This document shows, piece after piece, positions 1 to 11,024 of a stretch of 64,000 nt of DNA; position 1 is the stretch's first letter; each line of letters begins with the position of its first letter. The position numbers and the translations under genes were made by a program. The notes beneath the pieces are model-generated. The model made no database searches, was not told the origin of the DNA, and saw nothing but the letters and a program-made list of their open reading frames with translations. This DNA comes from Colletes latitarsis (Eukaryota > Arthropoda > Insecta > Hymenoptera > Colletidae): contig NC_135144.1 in the NCBI RefSeq assembly GCF_051014445.1, positions 3,162,001 through 3,226,000 of the forward strand, in the 5' to 3' direction.

Positions 1-796
1 CCAAGGATCCGGCGAACAAGAGTGCGGAAAAGGCAAAATCATGAGCCAGATGCGGGCATAACCCACACCTAACCCAGACCTAACCGGTGTTACCGACTAA
101 AATACTGACCGAATCCAGGTTTAATTGACTGTTACTGTGTGGTACCACATTAGTACGTTATTCAAACCCGGAAATTCCCAGGATCTGAGCAACAAGTATG
201 CGAAGAAGGGAGAATCATGAGCCAGTTGCGGGCATAACCCAGACCTAACCCAGACCTAACCGGTGTTACCGACTAAAATACTGACCGAATCCAGGTTTAA
301 TTGACTTTTACTGTGTGGTACCACATTACTACGTTATTCAAACCCGGAAATTCCCAGGATCTGACCAACAAGTATGCGAAGAAGGCAAAATCATGAGCCA
401 GATGCTGGCATAACCCAGACCTAACCCAGACCTAACCGGTGTTACCGACTAAAATCCTGGCCGAATCCAGGTTTAATTGTCTGTTACTGTGTGGTACCAC
501 ATTACTACGTGATACAAACCCGAAAACTCCCAGGATCTGGCCAACAACTATGCGAAGAAGGCAAAATCATGAGCCAGATGCGGGCATAACCCAGACCTAA
601 CCCAGACCTAACCGGTGTTATCCTCTAAAATATTGATCGAAACCAAGTTTAATCGACTGTTTTAGTGTGGTACAACATTAGTACGTGATACAAACCCGAA
701 AATTCCCAGGATCTGGCCAACAACTATGCGAAGAAGGCAAAATCATGAGCCAAATGCGGGCATAACCCAGACCTAACCCAGTCCTAACCGGTGTTA

Positions 797-816
797 CCGA
801 CTAAAATATTGGTCGG
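797..816. repeat. Inverted repeat CCGAC...GTCGG (representative stem type)
   Basis: The arms CCGAC (797-801) and GTCGG (812-816) are reverse complements 10 bp apart. The next pair is T opposite G, followed by two A-T pairs, so as RNA the arms CCGACTAA and TTGGTCGG would form eight pairs including one U-G wobble, closing on a 4-base loop. Many monomers carry this version, always linked to GGAACCAGG just after it. The alternative segment TCCTCT/TCCTTT...GATCGA has no such pairing. Confidence 0.7.
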
Positions 817-1290
817 AACCAGGTTTAATTGTCTGTTTCATTGTGGTACCACATAACTACGTGATTGAAACCAGAGAAAACCAAGGATCCGGCCAACAAG
901 AACGCGGAAAAGGCAAAATCATGAGTCAGATGTGGGCATAACCCAGTCCTAACCCAGACCTAACCGGTGTTACCGACTAAAATACAGACCGAATCCAGGT
1001 TTAATTGTCTGTTACTGTGTGGTACCACATTACTACGTTATTCAAACCCGGAAATTCCCAGGATCTGACCAACAAGTATGCGAAGAAGGCAAAATCATGA
1101 GCCAGATGCGGGCATAACCCAGACCTAACCCAGACCTAACCGGTGTTACCGACTAAAATACAGACCGAATCCAGGTTTAATTGTCTGTTACTGTGTGGTA
1201 CCACATTACTACGTGATACAAACCCGAAAACTCCCAGGATCTGGCCAACAACTATGCGAAGAAGGCAAAATCATGAGCCAGATGCGGGCA

Positions 1291-1317
1291 TAACCCAGAC
1301 CTAACCCAGACCTAACC
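1291..1317 (+). repeat. 11-bp internal subrepeat with telomere-like motif (representative)
   Basis: TAACCCAGACC occurs twice and is followed by a partial TAACC. Nearly every monomer has this arrangement. The minus strand reads GGTTAGG-TCT-GGGTTAGG-TCT-GGGTTA, so each monomer has several GG/GGG runs separated by 3-base loops, one of them a GGGTTAGG core. This resembles degenerate telomere repeats and fits a two-tetrad G-quadruplex pattern. It is not a true telomere array, because the TCT interruptions are conserved. Unit number changes in two places (18,542 and 35,611). Confidence 0.85.
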
Positions 1318-1367
1318 AGTGTTATCCTTTAAAATGTGGATCGAAACCAGGTTTAATTGACTGTTTC

Positions 1368-1383
1368 AATGTGGTACCACATT
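1368..1383. repeat. 16-bp perfect palindrome centred on GGTACC (representative)
   Basis: AATGTGGTACCACATT equals its own reverse complement. This full 16-bp form is found in the TTTCAATG monomer type, which dominates the right half. Other monomer types keep only the inner 12 bp (TGTGGTACCACA, in TTACTGTGTGG and TTTCATTGTGG types), and one type (GTGGTACAACATTAG) breaks it. The centre is a KpnI recognition sequence. A conserved dyad could bind a dimeric protein or extrude a small cruciform; either role is inference. Confidence 0.85.
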
Positions 1384-4300
1384 ACTACGTGATTCAAACC
1401 CGAAAAAACCCAGGATCTGGCCAACAAGTTTGCGAAGAAAGCAAAATCATGAGCCAGATGCGGGCATAACCCTGACCTAACCCACACCTAACCGGTGTTA
1501 TCCTCTAGAATATTGATCGAAACCAGGTTTAATTGTCTGTTTCATTGTGGTACCACATTACTAAGTGATTGAAACCAGAGAAAACCAAGGATCCGGCGAA
1601 CAAGAGTGCGGAAAAGGCAAAATCATGAGCCAGATGCGGGCATAACCCAGACCTAACCCAGACCTAACCGGTGTTACCGACTAAAATACAGACCGAATCC
1701 AGGTTTAATTGTCTGTTACTGTGTGGTACCACATTACTACGTTATTCAAACCCGGAAATTCCCAGGATCTGACCAACAAGTATGCGAAGAAGGCAAAATC
1801 ATGAGCCAGATGTGGGCATAACCCAGTCCTAACCCAGACCTAACCGGTTTTATCCTCTAAAATGTGGATCGAAACCAGGTTTAATTGACAGTTTCAATGT
1901 GGTACCACATTACTACGTGATTCAAACCCTAAAAAACCCAGGATCTGGCCAACAAGTATGCGAAGAAGGCAAAATCAAGAGCCAGATGCGGGCATAACCC
2001 AGACCTAACCCAGACCTAACCGGTGTTATCCTCTAAAATATTGACCGAAACCAAGTTTAATGGACTGTTCCAGTGTGGCTCCACATTACTACGTGATTCA
2101 AACCAGAGAAAACCAAGGATCTGGCCAACAAGAATGCGAAGAAGGCTAAATCATGAGCCAGATGCGGGCATAACCCAGACCTTACCCAGACTTAACCGGT
2201 TTCATCCTCTAAAATGTGGATCGAAACCAGGATTAATTGACTGTTTCAATGTGGTACCACATTACTACGTGATTCAAATCCAAAAAAACCCAGGATATGG
2301 CCAACAACTATGCGAAGAAGGCAAAATCATGAGCCAGATGAGGGCATAACCCAGACCTTACCCAGACCTAACCGGTTTTTATCCTCTAAAATATTGATCG
2401 AAACCAGGTTTAGTTGTCTGTTCCAGTGTGGCTCCACATTACTACGTGATTCAAACCAGAGAAAACCAAGGATCTGTCCAACAAGTGTTCGAAGAAGGCA
2501 AAATCATGAGCCAGATGCGGGCATAACCCAGACCTTACCCAGACCTAACCGGTTTTTATCCTCTAAAATATTGATCGAATCCAGGTTTAATTGACTGTTA
2601 CTGTGTGGTACCACATTACTACGTGATACACACCCGAAAATTCCCAGGATCTGGCCAACAATTATGCGAAGAAGGCAAAATCATGAGTCAGATGCGGGCA
2701 TAACCCAGACCTAGCCCAGACCTAACCAGTGTTATCCTTCAAAATGTGGATCGAAACCAGGTTTAATTGACTGTTTCAATGTGGTACCACATTACTACGT
2801 GATTCAAACCCTAAAAAACCCAGGATCTGGCCAACAAGTATGCGAAAAAGGCAAAATCAAGAGCCAGATGCGGGCATAACCCAGACCTTACCCAGACCTA
2901 ACCGGTTTTTATCCTCTAAAATATTGATCGAATCCAGGTTTAATTGACTGTTACTGTGTGGTACCACATTACTACGTGATACACACCCGAAAATTCCCAG
3001 GATCTGGCCAACAACTATGCGAAGAAGGCAAAATCATGAGTCAGATGCGGGCATAACCCAGACCTAGCCCAGACCTAACCAGTGTTATCCTTCAAAATGT
3101 GGATCGAAACCAGGTTTAATTGACTGTTTCAATGTGGTACCACATTACTACGTGATTCAAACCCTAAAAAACCCAGGATCTGGCCAACAAGTATGCGAAG
3201 AAGGCAAAATCAAGAGCTAGATGCGGGCATAACCCAGACCTTACCCAGACTTAACCGGTTTTATCCTCTAAAATGTGGATCGAAACCAGGATTAATTGAC
3301 TGTTTCAATGTGGTACCACATTACTACGTGATTCAAATCCAAAAAAACCCAGGATATGGCCAACAACTATGCGAAGAAGGCAAAATCATGAGCCAGATGA
3401 GGGCATAACCCAGACCTTACCCAGACCTAACCGGTTTTTATCCTCTAAAATATTGATCGAAACCAGGTTTAGTTGTCTGTTCCAGTGTGGCTCCACATTA
3501 CTACGTTATTCAAACCCGGAAATTCCCAGGATCTGACCAACAAGTATGCGAAGAAGGCAAAATCATGAGCCAGATGTGGGCATAACCCAGACCTAACCCA
3601 GACCTAACCGGTGTTACCGACTAAAATATTGGTCGGAACCAGGTTTAATTGTCTGTTTCATTGTGGTACCACATAACTACGTGATTGAAACCAGAGAAAA
3701 CCAAGGATCCGGCCAACAAGAATGCGGAAAAGGCAAAATCATGCGTCAGATGCTGGCATAACCCAGACCTAACCCAGACCTAACCGGTGTTACCGACTAA
3801 AATACTGACCGAATCCAGGTTTAATTGTCTGTTACTGTGTGGTACCACATTACTACGTTATTCAAACCCGGAAATTCCCAGGATCTGACCAACAAGTATG
3901 CGAAGAAGGCAAAATCATGAGCCAGATGTGGGCATAACCCAGACCTAACCCAGACCTAACCGGTGTTACCGACTAAAATATTGGTCGGAACCAGGTTTAA
4001 TTGTCTGTTTCATTGTGGTACCACATAACTACGTGATTGAAACTAGAGGAAACCAAGGATCCGGCCAACAAAAATGCGGAAAAGGCAAAATCATGCGTCA
4101 GATGCTGGCATAACCCAGACCTAACCCAGACCTAACCGGTGTTACCGACTAAAATACTGACCTAATCCAGGTTTAATTTTCTGTTACTGTGTGGTACCAC
4201 ATTACTACGTGATACAAACCCGGAGAAGCCCAGGATCTGGCCAACAACTATGCGAAGAAGCCAAATCATGAGCCAGATGGGGGCATAACCCAGACCTAAG

Positions 4301-6730
4301 CCAGACCTAACCTGTGTTATCCTTTAAAATATTGATCGAAACCAGGTTTAATTTTCTGTTTCATTGTGGTACCACATAACTACGTGATTGAAACCAGAGA
4401 AAACCAAGGATCCGGCCAACAAGAATGCGGAAAAGGCAAAATCATGAGCCAGATGTGGGCATAACCCAGACCTAACCCAGACCTAACCGGTGTTATCCTC
4501 GAAAATATTGATCGAAACCAAGTTTAATCGACTGTTTCAGTGTGGTACAACATTAGTACGTGATACAAACCAGAAAATTCCCAGGATCTGGCCAACAACT
4601 ATGCGAAGAAGGCAAAATCATGAGCCAGATGTGGGCATAGCCCAGACCTAACCCAGACCTGACCAGTGTTATCCTTTAAAATGTGGATCGAAACCAGGTT
4701 TAATCGACTGTTTCAGTGTGGTACAACATTAGTACGTGATACAAACCCGAAAATTCCCAAGATCTGGCCAACAACTATGCGAAGAAGGCAAAATCATGAG
4801 CCAGATGCGGGCATAACCCTGACCTAACCCAGGCCTAATCAGTGTTATCCTTTAAAATGTGGATCGAAACCAGGTTTAATTGACTGTTTCAATGTGGTAC
4901 CACATTACCACGTGATTCAAACCCTGAAAAACCCAGGATCTGGCCAACAAGTATGCGAAGAAGGCAAAATCATGAGCCAGATGCGGGCATAACCCATACC
5001 TAACCCAGACTTAACCGGTGTTATCCTCTAAAATATTGATCGAAACCAAGTTTAGTGGACTGTTCCAGTGTGGCTCCACATTACTACGTGATTCAAACCA
5101 GAGAAAACCAAGGATCTGGCCAACAAGAATGCGAAGAAGGCTAAATCATGAGCCAGATGCGGGCATAACCCAGACCTATCCCAGACCTAACCGGTGTTAT
5201 CCTCTAAAATATTGATCGAAACCAAGTTTAATGGACTGTTTCAGTGTGGTACCATTATTACTACCTGAGTCAAACCCGAATAAACCCAGGATCTGACCAA
5301 CAAGTATGCGAAGAATGCAAAATCATGAGCCAGATGCGGGCATAACCCAGACCTTACCCAGACTTAACCGGTTTTATGCTCTAAAATGTGGATCGAAACC
5401 AGGATTAATTGACTGTTTCAATGTGGTACCACATTACTACGTGATTCAAATCCAAAAAAACCCAGGATATGGCCAACAACTATGCGAAGAAGGCAAAATC
5501 ATGAGCCAGATGGGGGCATAACCCAGACCTTACCCAGACCTAACCGGTTTTTATCCTCTAAAATATTGATCGAAACCAGGTTTAGTTGTCTGTTGCAGTG
5601 TGGCTCCAAATTACTATGTGATTCAAACCAGAGAAAACCAAGGATCTGTCCACCAAGTGTTCGAAGAAGGCAAAATCATGGGCCAGATGCGGGCATAAAC
5701 CAGACCTAACCCAGACCTAACCGGTGTTATCCTCCAAAATATTGATCGAATCCAGGTTTAATTGACTGTTACTGTGTGGTACCACATAACTACGTGATTG
5801 AAACCAGAGAAAACCAAGGATCCGGCCAACAAGATTGCGGAAAAGGCAAAATCATGAGTCAGATGCTGGCATAACCCAGACCTAACCCAGACCTAACCGG
5901 TGTTACCGACTAAAATACTGACCGAATCCAGGTTTAGTTGTCTGTTACTGTGTGGTACCACATTACTACGTTATTCAAACCCGGAAATTCCCAGGATCTG
6001 ACCAACAAGTATGCGAAGAAGGCAAAATCTTGAGCCAGATGTGGGCATAACCCAGACCTAACCCAGACCTAACCTGTGTTATCCTCTAAAATATTGATCG
6101 AAACCAAGTTTAATCGACTGTTTCAGTGTGGGACAACATTAGTACGTGATACGAACCCGAAAATTCCCAGGATCTGGCCAACAACTATGCGAAGAAGGCA
6201 AAATCATGAGCCAGATGCGGGCATAACCCAGACCTAACCCAGACCTAACCAGTGTTATCCTTTAAAATGTGGATCGAAACCAGGTTTAATTGACTGTTTC
6301 AATGTGGTACCACATTACTACGTGATTCAAACCCGAAAAAAACCAGGATCTGGCCAACAAGTTTGCGAAGAAAGCAAAATCATGAGCCAGATGCGGGCAT
6401 AAACCAGACCTAACCCAGACCTAACCGGTGTTACCGACTAAAATATTGGTCGGAACCAGGTTTAATTGTCTGTTTCATTGTGGTACCACATAACTACGTG
6501 ATTGAAACCAGAGAAAACCAAGGATCCGGCCAACAAGAATGCGGAAAAGGCAAAATCATGCGTCAGATGCTGGCATAACCCAGACCTAACCCAGACCTAA
6601 CCGGTGTTACCGACTAAAATACTGACCGAATCCAGGTTTAATTGTCTGTTACTGTGTGGTACCACATTACTACGTTATTCAAACCCGGAATTTCCCAGGA
6701 TCTGACCAACAAGTATGCGAAGAAGGCAAA

Positions 6731-6740
6731 ATCATGCGGG
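6731..6740 (+). repeat. 9-bp deletion in monomer head (slippage scar), site 1
   Basis: ATCATGCGGGC replaces the usual ATCATGAGCCAGATGCGGGC, so the nine bases AGCCAGATG are missing. The deletion lies between two ATG direct repeats, one of which is kept. Identical scars are at 22,931 and 29,084, inside the other two copies of block B, so the deletion happened once before block B was duplicated. Confidence 0.8.
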
Positions 6741-7576
6741 CATAACCCAGACCTAACCCAGACCTAACCGGTGTTATCCTCTAAAATATTGACCGAATCC
6801 AGGTTTAATTGACTGTTACTGTGTGGTACCACATTACTACGTGATTGAAACCAGAGAAAACCAAGGATCCGGCCAACAACAGTGCGGAAAAGGCAAAATC
6901 ATGAGCCAGATGCGGGCATAACCCACACCTAACCCAGACCTAACCGGTGTTACCGACTAAAATACTGACCGAATCCAGGTTTAATTGTCTGTTACTGTGT
7001 GGTACCACATTACTACGTGATACGAACCCGAAAATTCCCAGGATCTGGCCAACAACTATGCGAAGAAGGCAAAATCATGAGCCAGATGCGGGCATAACCC
7101 AGACCTAACCCAGACCTAACCGGTGTTACCGACTAAAATATCGGTCGGAACCAGGTTTAATTGTCTGTTTCAGTGAGGTGTCACATTACTACGTGTTTCA
7201 AAACAGAGAAAACCAAGGATCTGGCCAACAAGAATGCGGAAAAGGCAAAATCATGAGCCAGATGGGGGCATAACCCAGACCTAACCCAGACCTAACCAGT
7301 GTTATCCTTTAAAATATTGATCGAAACCAGGTTTAATTGTCTGTTTCATTGTGGTACCACATAACTACGTGATTGAAACTAGAGAAAACCAAGGATCCGG
7401 CCAACAAGAATGCGGAAAAGGCAAAATCATGAGTCAGATGCTGGCATAACCCAGACCTAACCCAGACCTAACCGGTGTTACCAACTAAAATACTGGCCGA
7501 ATCCAGGTTTAATTGTCTGTTACTGTGTGGTACCACATTACTACGTGATACAAACCCGAAAACTCCCAGGATCTGG

Positions 7577-9162
7577 CCAACAACTATGCGAAGAAGGCAA
7601 AATCATGAGCCAGATGCGGGCATAACCCAGACCTAACCCAGACCTAACCGGTGTTATCCTCTAAAATATTGATCGAAACCAAGTTTAATCGACTGTTTTA
7701 GTGTGGTACAACATTAGTACGTGATACAAACCCGAAAATTCCCAGGATCTGGCCAACAACAATGCGAAGAAGGCAAAATCATGAGACAGATGCGGGCATA
7801 ACCCAGACCTAACCCAGTCCTAACCGGTGTTACCGACTAAAATATTGGTCGGAACCAGGTTTAATTGTCTGTTTCATTGTGGTACCACATAACTACGTGA
7901 TTGAAACCAGAGAAAACCAAGGATCCGGCCAACAAGAATGCGGAAAAGGCAAAATCGTGCGTCAGATGCTGGCATAACCCAGACCTAACCCAGACCTAAC
8001 CGGTGTTACCGACTAAAATACTGACCGAATCCAGGTTTAATTGTCTGTTACTGTGTGGTACCACATTACTACGTTATTCAAACCCGGAAATTCCCAGGAT
8101 CTGACCAACAAGTATGCGAAGAAGGCAAAATCATGAGCCAGATGTGGGCATAACCCAGACCTAACCTAGACCTAACCGGTTTTATCCTCTAAAATATTGA
8201 TCGAAACCAAGTTTAATCGACTCTTTCAGAGTGGTACCGCATTACTACGTGATTCAAATCCAAAAAAACCCAGGATCTGGCCAACAACTATGCGAGGAAG
8301 GCAAAATCATGAGCCAGATCCGGGCCTAGCCCAGACCTAACCCAGACCTAACCTGTGTTATCCTTTAAAATGTGGATCGAAACCAGGTTTAATTGACTGT
8401 TTCAATGTGGTACCACATTACTACCTGATTCAAACCCTAAAAAACCCAGGATCTGGCCAACAAGTATGCGAAGAAGGCAAAATCAAGAGCCAGATGCGGG
8501 CATAACCCAGACCTAACCCAGACCTAACCGGTGTTATCCTCTAAAATATTGACCGAAACCAAGTTTAATGGACTGTTCCAGTGTGGCTCCACATTACTAC
8601 GTGATTCAAACCAGAGAAAACCAAGGATCTGGCCAACAAGAATGCGAAGAAGTCTAAATCATGAGCCAGATGCTGGCATAACCCAGACCTTACCGAGACT
8701 TAACCGGTTTTATCCTCTAAAATGTGGATCGAAACCAGGATTAATTGACTGTTTCAATGTGGTACCACATTACTACGTGATTCAAATCCAAAAAAACCCA
8801 GGATATGGCCAACAACTATGCGAAGAAGGCAAAATCATGAGCCAGATGAGGGCATAACCCAGACCTTACCCAGACCTAACCGGTTTTTATCCTCTAAAAT
8901 ATTGATCGAAACCAGGTTTAGTTGTCTGTTCCAGTGTGGCTCCACATTACTACGTGATTCAAACCAGAGAAAACCAAGGATCTGTCCAGCAAGTGTTCGA
9001 AGAAGGCAAAATCATGAGCCAGATGCGGGCATAACCCAGACCTTGCCCAGACCTAACCGGTTTTTATCCTCTAAAATATTGATCGAATCCAGGTTTAATT
9101 GACTGTTACTGTGTGGTACCACATTACTACGTGATACACACCCGAAAATACCCAGAATCTGG
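7577..9162 (+). repeat. 9-monomer higher-order unit (1,586 bp), copy 1
   Basis: This unit matches the next 1,586 bp monomer for monomer (9 x 176 plus 2). Its monomers are of clearly different types, including the TACAACATTAG, GTGCGTCAG, AGAGTGGTACCGC, CAAGAGCCAGATG and GTGTGGCTCC types, so the repeat is a true higher-order unit and not a run of equal monomers. I noticed about eight differences between the two copies, for example TACCGAGACT here against TACCCAGACT in copy 2. Confidence 0.85.
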
Positions 9163-10748
9163 CCAACAACTATGCGAAGAAGGCAAAATCATGAGCCAGA
9201 TGCGGGCATAACCCAGACCTAACCCAGACCTAACCGGTGTTATCCTCTAAAATATTGATCGAAACCAAGTTTAATCGACTGTTTTAGTGTGGTACAACAT
9301 TAGTACGTGATACAAACCCGAAAATTCCCAGGATCTGGCCAACAACTATGCGAAGAAGGCAAAATCATGAGACAGATGCGGGCATAACCCAGACCTAACC
9401 CAGTCCTAACCGGTGTTACCGACTAAAATATTGGTCGGAACCAGGTTTAATTGTCTGTTTCATTGTGGTACCACATAACTACGTGATTGAAACCAGAGAA
9501 AACCAAGGATCCGGCCAACAAGAATGCGGAAAAGGCAAAATCGTGCGTCAGATGCTGGCATAACCCAGACCTAACCCAGACGTAACCGGTGTTACCGACT
9601 AAAATACTGACCGAATCCAGGTTTAATTGTCTGTTACTGTGTGGTACCACATTACTACGTTATTCAAACCCGGAAATTCCCAGGATCTGACCAACAAGTA
9701 TGCGAAGAAGGCAAAATCATGAGCCAGATGTGGGCATAACCCAGACCTAACCTAGACCTAACCGGTTTTATCCTCTAAAATATTGATCGAAACCAAGTTT
9801 AATCGACTCTTTCAGAGTGGTACCGCATTACTACGTGATTCAAATCCAAAAAAACCCAGGATCTGGCCAACAACTATGCGAGGAAGGCAAAATCATGAGC
9901 CAGATCCGGGCCTAGCCCAGACCTAACCCAGACCTAACCTGTGTTATCCTTTAAAATGTGGATCGAAACCAGGTTTAATTGACTGTTTCAATGTGGTACC
10001 ACATTACTACCTGATTCAAACCCTAAAAAACCCAGGATCTGGCCAACAAGTATGCGAAGAAGGCAAAATCAAGAGCCAGATGCGGGCATAACCCAGACCT
10101 AACCCAGACCTAACCGGTGTTATCCTCTAAAATATTGACCGAAACCAAGTTTAATGGACTGTTCCAGTGTGGCTCCACATTACTACGTGATTCAAACCAG
10201 AGAAAACCAAGGATCTGGCCAACAAGAATGCGAAGAAGTCTAAATCATGAGCCAGATGCTGGCATAACCCAGACCTTACCCAGACTTAACCGGTTTTATC
10301 CTCTAAAATGTGGATCGAAACCAGGATTAATTGACTGTTTCAATGTGGTACCACATTACTACGTGATTCAAATCCAAAAAAACCCAGGATATGGCAAACA
10401 ACTATGCGAAGAAGGCAAAATCATGAGCCAGATGAGGGCATAACCCAGACCTTACCCAGACCTAACCGGTTTTTATCCTCTGAAATATTGATCGAAACCA
10501 GGTTTAGTTGTCTGTTCCAGTGTGGCTCCACATTTCTACGTGATTCAAACCAGAGAAAACCAAGGATCTGTCCAGCAAGTGTTCGAAGAAGGCAAAATCA
10601 TGAGCCAGATGCGGGCATAACCCAGACCTTACCCAGACCTAACCGGTTTTTATCCTCTAAAATATTGATCGAATCCAGGTTTAATTGACTGTTACTGTGT
10701 GGTACCACATTACTACGTGATACACACCCGAAAATACCCAGAATCTGG
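9163..10748 (+). repeat. 9-monomer higher-order unit (1,586 bp), copy 2
   Basis: This is the second tandem copy. It carries its own changes, including GACGTAACC near 9,580, GGCAAACAAC near 10,394, CTCTGAAATATTG near 10,480 and CATTTCTACG near 10,532. The match to copy 1 runs on until about 10,788. The GACGTAACC change is also in both units at 29.4-32.6 kb, while the first unit of this pair lacks it. Confidence 0.85.
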
Positions 10749-11004
10749 CCAACAACTATGCGAAGAAGGCAAAATCATGAGCCAGATGCTGGCATAACCC
10801 AGACCTAGCCCAGACCTAACCAGTGTTATCCTTCAAAATCTGGATCGAAACCAGGTTTAATTGACTGATTCAATGTGGTACCACATTACTACGTGATTCA
10901 AACCCGAAAAAACCCAGGATCTGGCCAACAAGTTTGCGAAGTAAGCAAAATCATGAGCCAGATGTGGGCATAACCCAGACCTAACCCAGACCTAACCGGT
11001 GTTA

Positions 11005-11024
11005 CCGACTAAAATATTAGTCGG
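11005..11024. repeat. Perfect 8-bp-arm inverted repeat, 4-base loop
   Basis: The arms CCGACTAA (11005-11012) and TTAGTCGG (11017-11024) pair perfectly around AATA. This is the strongest stem in the window. The same 20-bp form is at 25089-25108, 25970-25989, 32830-32849 and 39154-39173. All five copies are followed by GGAACCAGGCTTAATTG and the GTGAGGTGTCAC variant, so they share one ancestral monomer haplotype. It differs from the common form by G to A, which turns a T-G mismatch into a T-A pair. Confidence 0.75.

Larger units (their letters stand above)
1273..1448 (+). repeat. Representative 176-bp monomer
   Basis: This copy can serve as a reference for the monomer anatomy. It runs from ATGAGCC to the base before the next ATGAGCC. 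In order it has: the head (1273-1290), the 11-bp telomere-like tandem (1291-1317), the AGTGTTATCCTTTAAAATG segment and GATCGAAACCAGG, the GGTACC-centred palindrome (1368-1383), TACTACGTGATTCAAACC, a short A-tract in CCCGAAAAAACCC, the GGATCTGGCC segment, and the tail CAAGTTTGCGAAGAAAGC. This AGTGTTATCC...TTTCAATG type is scattered in the left half and is the commonest type in the right half. A monomer of nearly this type has 43% G+C by hand count. Confidence 0.9.
935..1640 (+). repeat. Four-monomer insertion within block A copy 1
   Basis: These roughly 704 bp are absent from the second copy of block A. The two-monomer part 1273-1625 carries the rare variants CCTCTAGAATATTG and TACTAAGTGATTG and is followed by GGCGAACAAGAGTGCGG. 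The same dimer sits at about 12,184-12,536, directly upstream of block A copy 2, at an offset of 10,911. The flanking monomers all carry ATACAGACCG, so local unequal exchange as well as transfer of a dimer is likely. Confidence 0.7.
393..3504 (+). repeat. Duplicated block A, copy 1
   Basis: This block matches 12712-15119. The offset is 12,319 from 393 to about 930, then 11,615 from about 1,690 to 3,504. The offset change is 704 bp, exactly four monomers, so this copy has four extra monomers between about 935 and 1,640. Shared rare variants include AAATCCTGG (about 450), GAGCCAAATGC (about 750), GAACGCGG (about 900), AGCTAGATGC (about 3,215) and CCTTACCC. The match breaks at about 3,505, where ACGTTATTCAAACCCGG replaces ACGTGATTCAAACCAG. 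Confidence 0.85.

Noticed and set aside
1291..1317. True telomere or interstitial telomere tract
   Set aside because: The unit is 11 bp with a conserved AGACC interruption and only two copies per monomer. No perfect run of a known telomere repeat is present.
1405..1448. CENP-B box in GGATCTGGCC-CAAGTTTGCGAAG (minus strand TTCGCAAACTTGTTGG)
   Set aside because: Only the TTCG core agrees. The central A and the CGGG of the box as I know it are not matched, in any tail type I checked.
2023..2594. Overlapping plus-strand open frames of 108 and 94 codons, recurring at 8531, 10117, 13638, 30356, 31942 and 38266 as possible genes
   Set aside because: They are translations of satellite monomers, recur exactly where the monomers recur, have no recognisable domain, and the same peptide words appear in different orders as monomers change. 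No promoter or intron signal is visible.
9447..9650. Minus-strand 67-codon frame (also 29686 and 31272) as a small membrane protein
   Set aside because: It lies wholly inside satellite. The homologous frame in the first 9-monomer unit (about 7,861) is not open as far; a single base (GACGTAACC against GACCTAACC) separates the two. There is no sign of constraint.
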